Shown piece by piece: positions 35,711-43,571 of a stretch of 64,000 bases of DNA. The notes under the pieces are model-generated. The model worked only from the letters and a program-made list of their open reading frames with translations, did no database searches and was not told the DNA's origin. Every line of letters begins with the position of its first letter. The stretch's first letter is position 1. The DNA lies in contig CAWJSI010000003.1 in assembly GCA_963845485.1 (NCBI GenBank), positions 1 to 64,000 of the forward strand. Direction: 5' to 3'. The position numbers and the translations under genes were made by a program. Origin of the DNA: Bog-756 sp963845485 (GTDB lineage: Bacteria; Actinomycetota; Acidimicrobiia; Acidimicrobiales; RAAP-2).

Positions 35711-36322
35711 TCAGCGCGGTCGGAAGCCGAGCGGTTGCTCCGGGAGCCGGCCGACGGGGGTGTCGGGGGTGGCCACCTGGTCGACCATGCCGTAGGCCAC
35801 CGCCTCGTCGGCGGTGAGGAAGCGTCCGCCCGCCGCATCCTCGGCGACCTGCCCGGCCGTTTTTCCGCTGGCCGTGGCCAACCGGGTGCAGAACTTCGCC
35901 CACCGGTCACCGTGCTCGACCGCCAGCCGCTCCAACTGCCGGGCGTCGCCGGCGAACTCGATCCTCGGCTCGGCCAGATGGATCCGTGCGTGCGGGGAGA
36001 TGGTCCGTTGATGGCAGACGGCGAGGACGCCGACCGCGGAGCCGGCAGCCTGGCCCGTGCACCAGCCGCGGACCACTACACCGAGCAGGTCGATGATGTC
36101 CATGAGGGCCAGTGCGGCCCCGGTGGGGCCGCCCGGGCTGTCGATCCGGAGCTCGATCGAACCGTCGCCGTCGGCGTCGAGAGTCATGAGCGTCGCCCCG
36201 ATGTCGTTGGCCACCAGGTCGTCGAGCGGGCCAACGAGACTCACCACCCGGCGTTCGAGGAGCCGGAGGCGCATCCACTCGTGGGGACCTATGGGGGCCG
36301 CTCCCCACCCGGGCACGCTCAC
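35711..36322 (-). CDS. ClpP-like protein lacking all three catalytic residues (ClpR-type)
   Basis: ClpP-fold protein of 203 residues. Fold landmarks are clear: LVGPLDDLVANDIGATLMTL, LRIDSPGGPTGAALALMDII, GWCTGQAAGSAVGVLAV and RFLTADEAVAYGMVDQV. By hand alignment with ClpP the nucleophile Ser is Gly94 (the next residue is Ser95), the His of the MIHQP motif is Ala117 (ARIHLAEP) and the Asp is Gly166 (AAGGRFLT), so it is probably not a peptidase. GTG 36322 overlaps the stop of the XRE gene, so both come from one transcript. An intact clpP is divergent. It could form mixed rings with that ClpP, as cyanobacterial ClpR does; this is inference. Confidence 0.82.
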   Translation of the reverse strand: MSVPGWGAAPIGPHEWMRLRLLERRVVSLVGPLDDLVANDIGATLMTLDADGDGSIELRIDSPGGPTGAALALMDIIDLLGVVVRGWCTGQAAGSAVGVLAVCHQRTISPHARIHLAEPRIEFAGDARQLERLAVEHGDRWAKFCTRLATASGKTAGQVAEDAAGGRFLTADEAVAYGMVDQVATPDTPVGRLPEQPLGFRPR

Positions 36323-36594
36323 AGCGGGTCCCCCGGATCGGGTGCCTCGAGTGACCACTCGAGGCGCCGTCCCAGCGCGGTGGCGTAGCGGTCGACCGTA
36401 GACATGAGCACGTCCGAGGAGCCCGTCTCGATCCTGGCCACCGCCGACTGGGAGGTTCCCATGCGGGCGGCCACCTGGGTCTGGGACAGGCCGAGGGCCC
36501 GCCGGCGCACGACGAGCTCGTCGCTCAGGGCCCGTCGTCGCTCGGACATCTCGCGGAAGCCCGGGAACACCGGTTGGTGGCGCCGCTCATCCAT
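36319..36594 (-). CDS. XRE-family helix-turn-helix regulator
   Basis: 91-residue Cro/CI-type DNA-binding protein. The helix-turn-helix is LSQTQVAARMGTSQSAVARIETG at about residues 35-57 (core pieces SQTQVAARM and SQSAVARIE), followed by a short dimerisation part ATALGRRLEWSLE. The ATG at 36594 lies next to a 50-bp palindrome, the likely operator. It overlaps the ClpP-like gene and is divergent from the intact clpP. The setting recalls Clp-gene regulators of actinobacteria (ClgR, PopR), but the sequence is smaller and resembles HigA-type regulators, so I do not name it. Confidence 0.83.
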   Translation of the reverse strand: MDERRHQPVFPGFREMSERRRALSDELVVRRRALGLSQTQVAARMGTSQSAVARIETGSSDVLMSTVDRYATALGRRLEWSLEAPDPGDPL

Positions 36595-36617
36595 CTGGTC
36601 CCACCTCCTCCGTCCAC

Positions 36618-36667
36618 GATATCGCTTCCATGATATCTCATCAATGAGATATCATGGAAGCGATATC
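36618..36667. promoter_or_regulatory. Perfect 24-bp inverted repeat between divergent XRE-clpP genes
   Basis: The left arm (36618-36641) begins GATATCGCTTCC and ends ATATCTCAT; the right arm (36644-36667) is its exact reverse complement, with only CA between. Each arm contains two GATATC hexamers, so four lie at 36618, 36632, 36648 and 36662. It is sharply AT-richer than the surroundings. It lies 24 bases before the XRE start and 43 bases before clpP, so a dimeric repressor bound here could block both promoters. As RNA it would form a long hairpin in either leader. Confidence 0.85.
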
Positions 36668-36709
36668 TCCGTCCGGGCAGTCCGGACGGGAACGAATAGG
36701 GAGGCTCCC

Positions 36710-37342
36710 ATGACCCAGGTTCACGCCCTCGTACCCACCGTCCTCGAGGAGTCGAGCCGCGGCGAGCGGGCCTTCGACATCTTCTCGCTGCTCCTCCGGG
36801 AGCGCATCGTCTTCCTGGGCCAGGAGGTCGACGACCAAGTGGCCAACCTGATCATCTCCCAGATGCTCTATCTCGAGGCGCAGGACCCCGAAAAGGACAT
36901 CTCGCTCTACATCAACTCGCCGGGGGGCATGGCTTATGCCGGCATGGCCATCTACGACGTCATCCAGCACGTGCGGCCGGACGTGTCGACCATCTGCGTC
37001 GGCATGGGCATGTCGGCGGCGGCCATGGTGCTGTGCGGCGGCGCTCCGGGCAAGCGCCTGGCCCTCCCGAACGCGCGGATCATGATCCACCAGGGCAGCG
37101 CCGGCACCCGGGGTGCCCCGAGCGACATGGAGATCCAGCTACGCGAGGTCCTGGCCATCACCCGCCGCATGGCCGAGATCATCGCCCACCACAGCGGAAG
37201 GTCCGTCGACCAGGTGGCCACCGACATCGACCGCGACTACTTCATGACCCCCGAGGAGGCGATGGAGTACGGGTTGATCGACGGCATCGTAGAGCCCCGG
37301 CGCGGCCTGTCGGCACCGTTGCTGCTCGGGGCGGCCAGCTGA
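36710..37342 (+). CDS. clpP: ATP-dependent Clp protease proteolytic subunit
   Basis: Serine peptidase barrel for Clp ATPases. The triad looks intact: Ser102 in CVGMGMSAAAMVLCGGAPGK, His127 in NARIMIHQGSAG and Asp176 in DIDRDYFMTPEEAMEYGLID. The NSPGGMAYAGMAIYDVI segment and the N-terminal SSRGERAFDIFSLLLRERI are typical. ATG 36710 follows an AGGGAGG site at normal spacing; the reading frame open upstream is only shadow. It has 210 residues. Its control probably shares the 50-bp palindrome with the divergent XRE-ClpR-like pair. Confidence 0.94.
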   Translation: MTQVHALVPTVLEESSRGERAFDIFSLLLRERIVFLGQEVDDQVANLIISQMLYLEAQDPEKDISLYINSPGGMAYAGMAIYDVIQHVRPDVSTICVGMGMSAAAMVLCGGAPGKRLALPNARIMIHQGSAGTRGAPSDMEIQLREVLAITRRMAEIIAHHSGRSVDQVATDIDRDYFMTPEEAMEYGLIDGIVEPRRGLSAPLLLGAAS

Positions 37343-37393
37343 CCGTCCGGCCAGGTTCGCCGGACTCGAACCGGGCCGATTAGCCTCGGCGAC

Positions 37394-38386
37394 ATGGCAG
37401 CCAAACCTCCCGTCCACGTCACCGTCACCGGGGCCGCCGGCCAGATCGGTTACGCCCTCTTGTTCCGCATCGCCTCGGGTCAGCTCCTCGGCGCCGACCA
37501 GCCGGTGGTGCTCCGCCTGCTCGAGATCGAGCCGGGGATGAAGGCCCTCGAGGGTGTGGTCATGGAGATCGACGACTGTGCCTTCCCGCTGGTCAGCGAC
37601 ATCGTGACCACCACCGACCTCGACACCGCCTTCGACGGCACCTCGTGGGCCCTTCTGGTCGGTTCGATCCCCCGCAAGGCGGGCATGGAGCGTGGTGACC
37701 TGCTCACCATCAACGGTGGGATCTTCGGACCCCAGGGTCGGGCCATCGCGGCCAACGCCGCCTCCGACGTGCGGGTGCTCGTGGTCGGCAATCCGTGCAA
37801 CACCAACTGTCTGATCGCGCGGTCCAGTGCGCCCGAGGTGCCGAGCGACCGCTGGTTCGCCATGACCCGGCTCGACGAGAACCGGGCCAAGAGCCAGCTG
37901 GCCCAGAAGGCCGGGGTGGCCGTGTCCACGGTCACGAACGTGGCGATCTGGGGCAACCACTCGGCCACCCAGTTCCCCGACTACGCCAACGCCCTCATCG
38001 GGGGCAAGCCCGCCCCCGAGGTCATCGAGGACACCGCCTGGCTCCAGGGCGACTTCCTCACCACGGTCCAGAAGCGGGGAGCGGCCGTCATCGACGCCCG
38101 CGGCCTCTCCTCGGCGGCCTCGGCGGCCAACGCGGCCGTCGACTCGGTCAACAGCATCCGCACCGCCACCCCGGGCGACGACGTGACCTCCCTCGCCGTG
38201 GTGTCGAACGGCGAGTACGGCATACCCGAGGGACTCCAGTTCGGCTTCCCGGTCCGGACCAACGGCTCGGGCGGGTGGACCGTGGTCGAGGGGCTGGCCC
38301 ACGACGAGTTCGCCACCGACCGGATCCGGATCACGACCGAGGAGCTGGAGGCCGAGCGGGCCGACGTGGCCGACCTGCTTCCCTGA
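37394..38386 (+). CDS. mdh: Malate dehydrogenase
   Basis: NAD-dependent enzyme of the TCA cycle. The Rossmann start is VTVTGAAGQIGYALLFRIA; substrate-binding arginines are in GSIPRKAGMERGDLL and TRLDENRAKSQLA, and the catalytic His is in IWGNHSATQFPD. The length of 330 residues fits the MDH type 2 / cytosolic-like group (LLEIEPGMKALEGVVMEIDD). ATG 37394 lies about 50 bases after clpP. The gene stands alone with no partner dehydrogenase. Confidence 0.96.
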   Translation: MAAKPPVHVTVTGAAGQIGYALLFRIASGQLLGADQPVVLRLLEIEPGMKALEGVVMEIDDCAFPLVSDIVTTTDLDTAFDGTSWALLVGSIPRKAGMERGDLLTINGGIFGPQGRAIAANAASDVRVLVVGNPCNTNCLIARSSAPEVPSDRWFAMTRLDENRAKSQLAQKAGVAVSTVTNVAIWGNHSATQFPDYANALIGGKPAPEVIEDTAWLQGDFLTTVQKRGAAVIDARGLSSAASAANAAVDSVNSIRTATPGDDVTSLAVVSNGEYGIPEGLQFGFPVRTNGSGGWTVVEGLAHDEFATDRIRITTEELEAERADVADLLP

Positions 38387-38434
38387 GGGCACGAACCTGG
38401 TTGCGCCGGGGACGAGCGGGCGTAGCCTGGTGAC

Positions 38435-38692
38435 ATGTGCCGGAACATCACCACCCTCCGCGGCCTCGAGCCCCCGCCCACCGACGTAGAGGTCGAAGCC
38501 GCCGCCCGCCAGTACGTGCGCAAGGTCAGCGGCGTCCAATCGACGTCAGCGGCCACCGAGGAGGCGTTCGAACGGGCCGTCGCCGTGGTGGCCGAGGCCA
38601 CCACGGTCCTACTGGCTGAGCTGCCGGCCCGCCGACAGCCCCCGCCGACCCTGCCACCCCTCCGCCGAAAGGCCGCTGCCGCTACAGGCTGA
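38435..38692 (+). CDS. DUF2277 family protein
   Basis: 85-residue protein. The start MCRNITTLRGLEPPPTDVEV and the centre AARQYVRKVSGVQSTS match the small DUF2277 family found in many actinobacteria; function is unknown. The N-terminal Met-Cys-Arg-Asn is a striking conserved feature. The C-terminus is Pro/Arg/Ala-rich. It overlaps by 11 bases the end of the desaturase gene on the other strand, so the two are convergent. Confidence 0.8.
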   Translation: MCRNITTLRGLEPPPTDVEVEAAARQYVRKVSGVQSTSAATEEAFERAVAVVAEATTVLLAELPARRQPPPTLPPLRRKAAAATG

Positions 38693-39629
38693 CCGGCGTG
38701 GGTGCCGCGGGCCAGCGGACCGCCCTCGCCCATCCCAGCTGTTCGAAGCGGCGGATGAGCCAGGCCGACGGGTCGATCATGCCGGGCCGGGCCCCGTGAC
38801 GGGCCCACGATGGGTGGGCGTGATGGATGTTGTGCCAACTGTCCCCGAGCGACACCACGGCCAGCACCCAGAGGTTCGAGCTGCGGTCCTTGGTCGCTTC
38901 GGGACGCCGGCCGAAGGTGTGGCAGAGCGAGTTCACCCCCCAGGTGACATGGTGCAGGACGGCCATGCGGACGAGGCCTGCCCAGAGGAGGGCGGTGAGG
39001 GCGCCGGCCAGGGTCCCTGACAGGACGTACCCGATGCCGAGGGGGATAGCGAGCGATGCCGACGCCCATAGGGGGAAGAGCCGGTCGATCCGCTGGATGT
39101 CCCGGTCCTTCAACATGTCCGGGGCGTAGCGGCTGGCCAACGAGGCGTCGGACACGAAGAGCCATCCGACATGGGCGAAGGCCAGTCCCCGCAGCAGGGC
39201 ACCCCCGCGGTCCCCGTAGCGGTGGGGCGAGTGGGGATCCCCGGGCTGGTCGCTGTACATGTGGTGGCGTCGGTGGGTGGCCACCCAACTGGTCAGTGAG
39301 CCTTCGACGGCCATGGATCCCATGATGGCCAGGGCGATCTTGAGGGCCCGGTTGGGTCCGAAGGCCCGGTGGGTGAACAGCCGATGGAACCCGACGGTGA
39401 TGCCGAATCCGGTGATCAGGTAGAAGACGAGCCCGATGACCAGGTCCGAGAGATGCACGGCATGGCCCCACAGGACCGGGATGATGACGGCCAGCGCCAC
39501 CACGGGGCTGGCCACGATGGCCACCGTGATCAACTTCTGACTGGCGTGTACAACCGGTTGCTCGTGGTCCCCCAGGTGGCAGGGGTCGGCCGCCGTCATG
39601 GGCTCAAGGTCGATGAGCAGGGACTTCAC
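38682..39629 (-). CDS. Acyl-CoA desaturase (delta-9 type)
   Basis: Membrane di-iron desaturase that introduces a cis double bond in fatty acyl chains. The three histidine boxes are HRLFTH, HRRHH and HNIHH in the expected order and spacing, set between four hydrophobic spans. I prefer GTG 39629 (VKSLLIDLEPMTAADP) because GGAGG lies a few bases upstream; the open frame extends 12 codons further without such a site. It has 315 residues. It probably tunes membrane fluidity. It is convergent with the DUF2277 gene and divergent from the nitronate monooxygenase-like gene. Confidence 0.93.
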   Translation of the reverse strand: MKSLLIDLEPMTAADPCHLGDHEQPVVHASQKLITVAIVASPVVALAVIIPVLWGHAVHLSDLVIGLVFYLITGFGITVGFHRLFTHRAFGPNRALKIALAIMGSMAVEGSLTSWVATHRRHHMYSDQPGDPHSPHRYGDRGGALLRGLAFAHVGWLFVSDASLASRYAPDMLKDRDIQRIDRLFPLWASASLAIPLGIGYVLSGTLAGALTALLWAGLVRMAVLHHVTWGVNSLCHTFGRRPEATKDRSSNLWVLAVVSLGDSWHNIHHAHPSWARHGARPGMIDPSAWLIRRFEQLGWARAVRWPAAPTPVSL

Positions 39630-39808
39630 GGAACCTCCCGGGTCGGATTGGGGCGCTGGATGCACCGCCTTACCCGATGTCCTCAGGGGGTCACGTGATC
39701 ACCAGCGACCCTACTCGGCTGGGGTGCGACCGGGGTGGCGCCCCCCAGGCCAGCTCGCCGTCAGGGCACGGGGAGATGGTGGTGCGCCGGACATGCCAAG
39801 ATTCCGCC

Positions 39809-40774
39809 GTGCTGGCCAACCGCGTGACCGGGCTCCTCGGGGTGGAGATCCCCATCGTCCAGGCGCCGATGGGATGGATCGCCCGCTCCGCCCTGGCCTC
39901 GGCCGTCTCCAACGCCGGGGCCATGGGGATCATCGAGACGTCGTCGGGTGAGCTCGATGTCGTGCGACGTGAGATCGCCAAAATGAAGGACCTCACCGAC
40001 CGACCCTTCGGAGTCAACATCGCCCAGGCCTTCGTCTCGGACCCGACGGTCATCGTCCAGTTCGTCATCGACCAAGGCGTCAAGTTCGTCACGACCTCGG
40101 CGGGCAGCCCGACCCGCTATACCTCAGAGCTGAAGGACGCCGGTCTGACCGTCTTCCATGTGGTGCCGACACTGCGAGCAGCGGAGAAAGCGGTGGTGGC
40201 CGGCGTCGACGGCCTGATCGTCGAGGGTGGGGAGGGCGGCGGTTTCAAGAATCCGCGTCCGGTCTCCTCGATGGTCCTCCTGCCTTCGGTGACCAAGGCG
40301 TTCGACCTCCCGGTCATCGCCGCCGGCGGCTTCCTCGACGGACGGACCATGGCCGCGGCCCTGGCCCTCGGGGCCGAAGGCGTCCAACTGGGCACGGCGA
40401 TGGTCTCTTCGGTGGAGTCGCCCGTCCACGCCAACTGGAAGCAGGCCATCATCGACGCGGCCGAGACCGACACCGTCTTTTTGAACAGCCATTCCTCGCC
40501 GGGACTGCGGGCGCTGCGCACCGCCCACACCGAACGGCTGGAGTTCGACCACGAGCACAACGCCATGGCCTCGTTCGGTACCGTCGAGGACGTCTATTTC
40601 GGCGGCGACCTGTCGTCGGGCATCGCCCTCGGCGGCCAGGTGGCCGGGCGAATCGACGCCAGTCGCCCGGTGGCCGAGATCATCGGTTCGTGTCTGGCGG
40701 AGTGCGAAGCGACCCTGGCCCTCCTGGCCCGTCAGTACGTCACCCCGACGCCCCCGGGCGGAACCGCCGGCTGA
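39809..40774 (+). CDS. Nitronate monooxygenase / 2-nitropropane dioxygenase family flavoprotein
   Basis: TIM-barrel FMN protein of about 321 residues. The start VEIPIVQAPMGWIARSALAS, ending in GGFLDGRTMAAALALGAEGVQLGTA, is the family's core. The usual Gly-Gly-His of true nitronate monooxygenases appears here as GGEGGGFKNPRPVSS, so the catalytic His is Phe and the reaction may differ (for example an enoyl-reductase-like role). GTG 39809 was chosen because the conserved core starts right after it; the frame is open to an ATG at 39677 that would overlap the desaturase control region. Confidence 0.85.
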   Translation: MLANRVTGLLGVEIPIVQAPMGWIARSALASAVSNAGAMGIIETSSGELDVVRREIAKMKDLTDRPFGVNIAQAFVSDPTVIVQFVIDQGVKFVTTSAGSPTRYTSELKDAGLTVFHVVPTLRAAEKAVVAGVDGLIVEGGEGGGFKNPRPVSSMVLLPSVTKAFDLPVIAAGGFLDGRTMAAALALGAEGVQLGTAMVSSVESPVHANWKQAIIDAAETDTVFLNSHSSPGLRALRTAHTERLEFDHEHNAMASFGTVEDVYFGGDLSSGIALGGQVAGRIDASRPVAEIIGSCLAECEATLALLARQYVTPTPPGGTAG

Positions 40775-40778
40775 CCGC

Positions 40779-41498
40779 GTGGCGGACTACGACCTCTTCG
40801 CGCGGTTCTACGACGCCGCCATGGACGATCCGCGTCCGAGAGGCGCCCGGGTCCTCGCCAGTATCGACCGCTATCTGCCCCAGGCCTCGTCGGTGCTGGA
40901 ACTGGGCTGCGGGACCGGGTCGATCCTGGCCCAGCTGACGGGATTCCCGGCGTTGACCGGCATGGACCGCTCGCCCGAGATGCTGGCCGTGGCCAGCGAG
41001 AAGGTCCCGTCGGCCCGGCTCCTCCTCGGTGACATCGGGGACTTCTGGCTCGGGGAGCGGTTCGACGTCGTGGCGTGTGTCTTCGACACGCTCAACCACC
41101 TGCTCACCTTCGAGGCCTGGCAGGCGATGTTCGACGCGGTCTACGACCACCTGGTCGAGGACGGTCTGTTCATCTTCGACGTGAACACGGTGGGGGAGCT
41201 CCGGCGACTGGGCGAGGAGCCGCCGTGGGTCTACGAGTTCGACGAGCACGTGCTCATCATGGACGTGGGGCTGGGGGACGACGGGCTCTCGGACTGGGAC
41301 ATCAGGATCTTCGAGCATCTGGGCGGGCAGCGCTACGAACTCCATCACGAGCAGATCGGTGAGCTCGGGGTCAGCCTCCTCCGGATCACGTCGGCCCTCG
41401 AGGCGAAGTTCACGCTGCTCGAAGCGAGCAGCGACAGTGGTGAGCCACCCACCGACAGCTCCGTGAAGGCCTACTTCACGTTCCGTCGCACCGGGTAG
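40779..41498 (+). CDS. Class I SAM-dependent methyltransferase
   Basis: 239 residues. The SAM-binding motif I is VLELGCGTGSILAQLTGFPA, motif II VASEKVPSARLLLGD and the post-I segment FDVVACVFDTLNHLLTF complete the Rossmann fold. The N-terminus DYDLFARFYDAAMDD is typical of small-molecule methyltransferases in the Methyltransf_25 group. Substrate is unknown. GTG 40779 lies 4 bases after the previous stop, so the two genes are probably co-transcribed. Confidence 0.85.
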   Translation: MADYDLFARFYDAAMDDPRPRGARVLASIDRYLPQASSVLELGCGTGSILAQLTGFPALTGMDRSPEMLAVASEKVPSARLLLGDIGDFWLGERFDVVACVFDTLNHLLTFEAWQAMFDAVYDHLVEDGLFIFDVNTVGELRRLGEEPPWVYEFDEHVLIMDVGLGDDGLSDWDIRIFEHLGGQRYELHHEQIGELGVSLLRITSALEAKFTLLEASSDSGEPPTDSSVKAYFTFRRTG

Positions 41499-41658
41499 GG
41501 GTCCCTTCCTCACTGGTGGGTCCATCACTCCGAAGCAGCAGACCAGGAGTCGGACGGGTATTCCGGCACCCGGCCACCTCGGCCGGTACCGTGTGGCGCA
41601 GCATCGCCCGACCGATCTCCGGCACAACCCGGAGCGGGCCCGACGAGGAGGTTGCCCC

Positions 41659-42252
41659 GTGGCGTCGACCAGTGAGTCCCGAGGGGCCGACGGTTCGACG
41701 TCAGCATCCGTGGTCTGTGCTCGTCCGGCTCGACGGTGGCGGGTGGCCGGTGCCGCCCTCGCTGCCGGTCTGATGCTCTCGGCCTGCAGCCTGCACGTCT
41801 CCAAGCACGGCATCAGCGGCAACGTGTTCGGCCACAAGTTCTCCGGCGCCTCCGGTCAGCTGCCGGCCGGATTCCCCTCGGACGTGCCCGTCCCCGACAA
41901 CTCACGTGTCCTCGACGGGGGTGGGGCCGACAATGACTGGGACGTCGCCTTTGCCGTGACCGGGACGCTGGCCGCAGGGACTACGGCCTATCAGGCCAAG
42001 TTCCAGTCGGCCGGCTACACCGTGACCAACATCCAGTCGGAGTCGACGCCGGACACCGGTGCCGCCAACCCCTCCCCCTCGACGACCATCACCCTGTCGG
42101 GGTCCGTGTTCTCGGCCACCAACTCGCAGTGGAAGGTCGAGGTCGAGTCGGGGAGCACCTCGTCGGCCAAGAACGGCCCGCTGAAGGCCGGGGAGTTCGC
42201 CGTCAACATCACGGTGGTGCCCGCCCCGTCGACGTCCACACCGACGACCTGA
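41659..42252 (+). CDS. Predicted lipoprotein of unknown function
   Basis: 197 residues from GTG 41659, preceded by GAGGAGG. The N-terminal export signal ends in a lipobox-like LMLSAC, so the mature protein would start at the cysteine and be anchored in the membrane. The mature part has a beta-rich pattern (GFPSDVPVPDNSRVL, YQAKFQSAGYTVTNIQSE, WKVEVESGSTSS) without a family I recognise. It is followed by two other small exported or membrane proteins of unknown role. A transporter link is not supported. Confidence 0.7.
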   Translation: MASTSESRGADGSTSASVVCARPARRWRVAGAALAAGLMLSACSLHVSKHGISGNVFGHKFSGASGQLPAGFPSDVPVPDNSRVLDGGGADNDWDVAFAVTGTLAAGTTAYQAKFQSAGYTVTNIQSESTPDTGAANPSPSTTITLSGSVFSATNSQWKVEVESGSTSSAKNGPLKAGEFAVNITVVPAPSTSTPTT

Positions 42253-42442
42253 CCCGTCCAGGCCGGCTCGAGCCTTCGAGCACGATCGTCGGACGGCATC
42301 TACAGTGGCGCCGAAGCGCCCCCTCGCCGACCTGCCTGCCGCGGGGGAGTGGCTCGTCGGTGTCGGTGGTCGACCCTTGGTCGTACACGGCGCGGGCGAG
42401 CCAGGCGATGGACGGGCCGAGCACTGCGGAGAGTGGGTCGTG

Positions 42443-42589
42443 ATGAGCGGCATCCAGTGGGCGGTCCTCGTCGGTACCTCCATCCCGGTCGTTGCCGTGT
42501 GCACGATGGCCCATCTGGAGTCGGTCGGTCGGCACCGGCGGGCGATCAACCTGGTGCTCGAGTACGACGAAGGGGAACTCGAGTCCTGA
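42443..42589 (+). CDS. Possible small membrane protein
   Basis: 48 codons from ATG 42443: one hydrophobic helix (WAVLVGTSIPVVAVCTMA) followed by a charged tail (ESVGRHRRAINLVLEYDE). A GGAGAG sequence lies upstream. The frame is open back to a GTG at 42305, but those residues look non-coding. It has no family match that I can name; it may be a real small protein or chance. Confidence 0.35.
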   Translation: MSGIQWAVLVGTSIPVVAVCTMAHLESVGRHRRAINLVLEYDEGELES

Positions 42590-42724
42590 CCCGGAATTCT
42601 TCTGTCCGCTGACCTGGTAGTTGTCCACACCGACGAGGGGCTCGGCGGCCTGGTGGCAGCGCCGGACCGATAGTGCGAGGCTGGTGGGGCACTCTGGTGC
42701 CGCTGGATGTCGAAGGAGGACACC

Positions 42725-43525
42725 ATGCCGTTGCTCTCGTGGTTCGCTCACCACCGTTTCTTGGCCTTCGGCGCCGGTATCGCCGTGGTCCTGGCCGCCG
42801 TGGCCGCTGGGGTCTGGTTCTTCGTCCTGCGCAGCCCGGGGACCCAGGTGGACCTGCGCCAGGCCCTGCGGCTCTACCGCCACGACCAACAGGACGCCTC
42901 GTCGGCCAACCGATCGCTCCTTCCCGCACCCGGTGTCTACAACTACCGCACCTCGGGGTACGAGCGGCTGAGTGTGGCCGGCATCAGTCGCTCCTTCCCG
43001 TCGTCGTCGGAGGTCGTGGTCACCGACAAGGCCTGTGCCACCGTGCGATGGGTGCCTTTCGAGCAGCACATGGAGGGAATCGTCGAGTGCTCGGAGGCCA
43101 ACGGTGCCGTCGGGATGGTGTCGGCACTCAGCGACGAGGAGATCGCCGGCGTCCGCACCACTGAGGTCATTCACTGCCCGTCGGACGCCTACTTCCTGCC
43201 GGCCGACCCGGTGGCGGGGCGAAAGTGGTCGGCCACCTGTCACACCGGGAGTCAGCCGGTCGGATTCCAAGGTCGAGTTCTCGGTTGGTCCTCCATCGCG
43301 GTGCACGGTCGGCACGAACGGGCCCTGCACACCCGGCTCACTCTCACCTTCCGTGGGGGCGAGAGTGGCTCGAACCCCACCGACTACTGGGTCTCCCCGA
43401 CGACCGGGTTGATCCTGAAGGAGTCCGAGGCCGTGGACCTGTCCCAGAAGACCGGACCTCTCGGCTCGGTCAGCTACCAGGAGCAGATGGCCATCAGCCT
43501 GACCTCCCTGGCGGCCGCCCGCTGA
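42725..43525 (+). CDS. Membrane-anchored protein of unknown function
   Basis: 266 residues from ATG 42725, chosen because AAGGAGG lies five bases upstream; ATG 42707 is in frame but lacks that site. There is one N-terminal transmembrane helix (FGAGIAVVLAAVAAGVWFFVL), then an extracytoplasmic domain with four cysteines (DKACATVRW, GIVECSEANG, VIHCPSDAYF, SATCHTGSQ) that could pair in disulfides. No catalytic motif is seen. The next gene on the right is convergent. Confidence 0.72.
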   Translation: MPLLSWFAHHRFLAFGAGIAVVLAAVAAGVWFFVLRSPGTQVDLRQALRLYRHDQQDASSANRSLLPAPGVYNYRTSGYERLSVAGISRSFPSSSEVVVTDKACATVRWVPFEQHMEGIVECSEANGAVGMVSALSDEEIAGVRTTEVIHCPSDAYFLPADPVAGRKWSATCHTGSQPVGFQGRVLGWSSIAVHGRHERALHTRLTLTFRGGESGSNPTDYWVSPTTGLILKESEAVDLSQKTGPLGSVSYQEQMAISLTSLAAAR

Positions 43526-43571
43526 CCGGGGCCCCTTCGACCGGTACACCAGCGGTGCTGACGCCGGTGGG

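Noticed and set aside
39677..39808. Longer N-terminus of the nitronate monooxygenase-like gene from ATG 39677
   Set aside because: Residues do not resemble the family and would overlap the desaturase promoter.
42305..42442. Longer version of the small membrane protein from GTG 42305
   Set aside because: Added residues are Gly/Arg/Pro-rich without pattern; ATG 42443 is closer to the hydrophobic segment.
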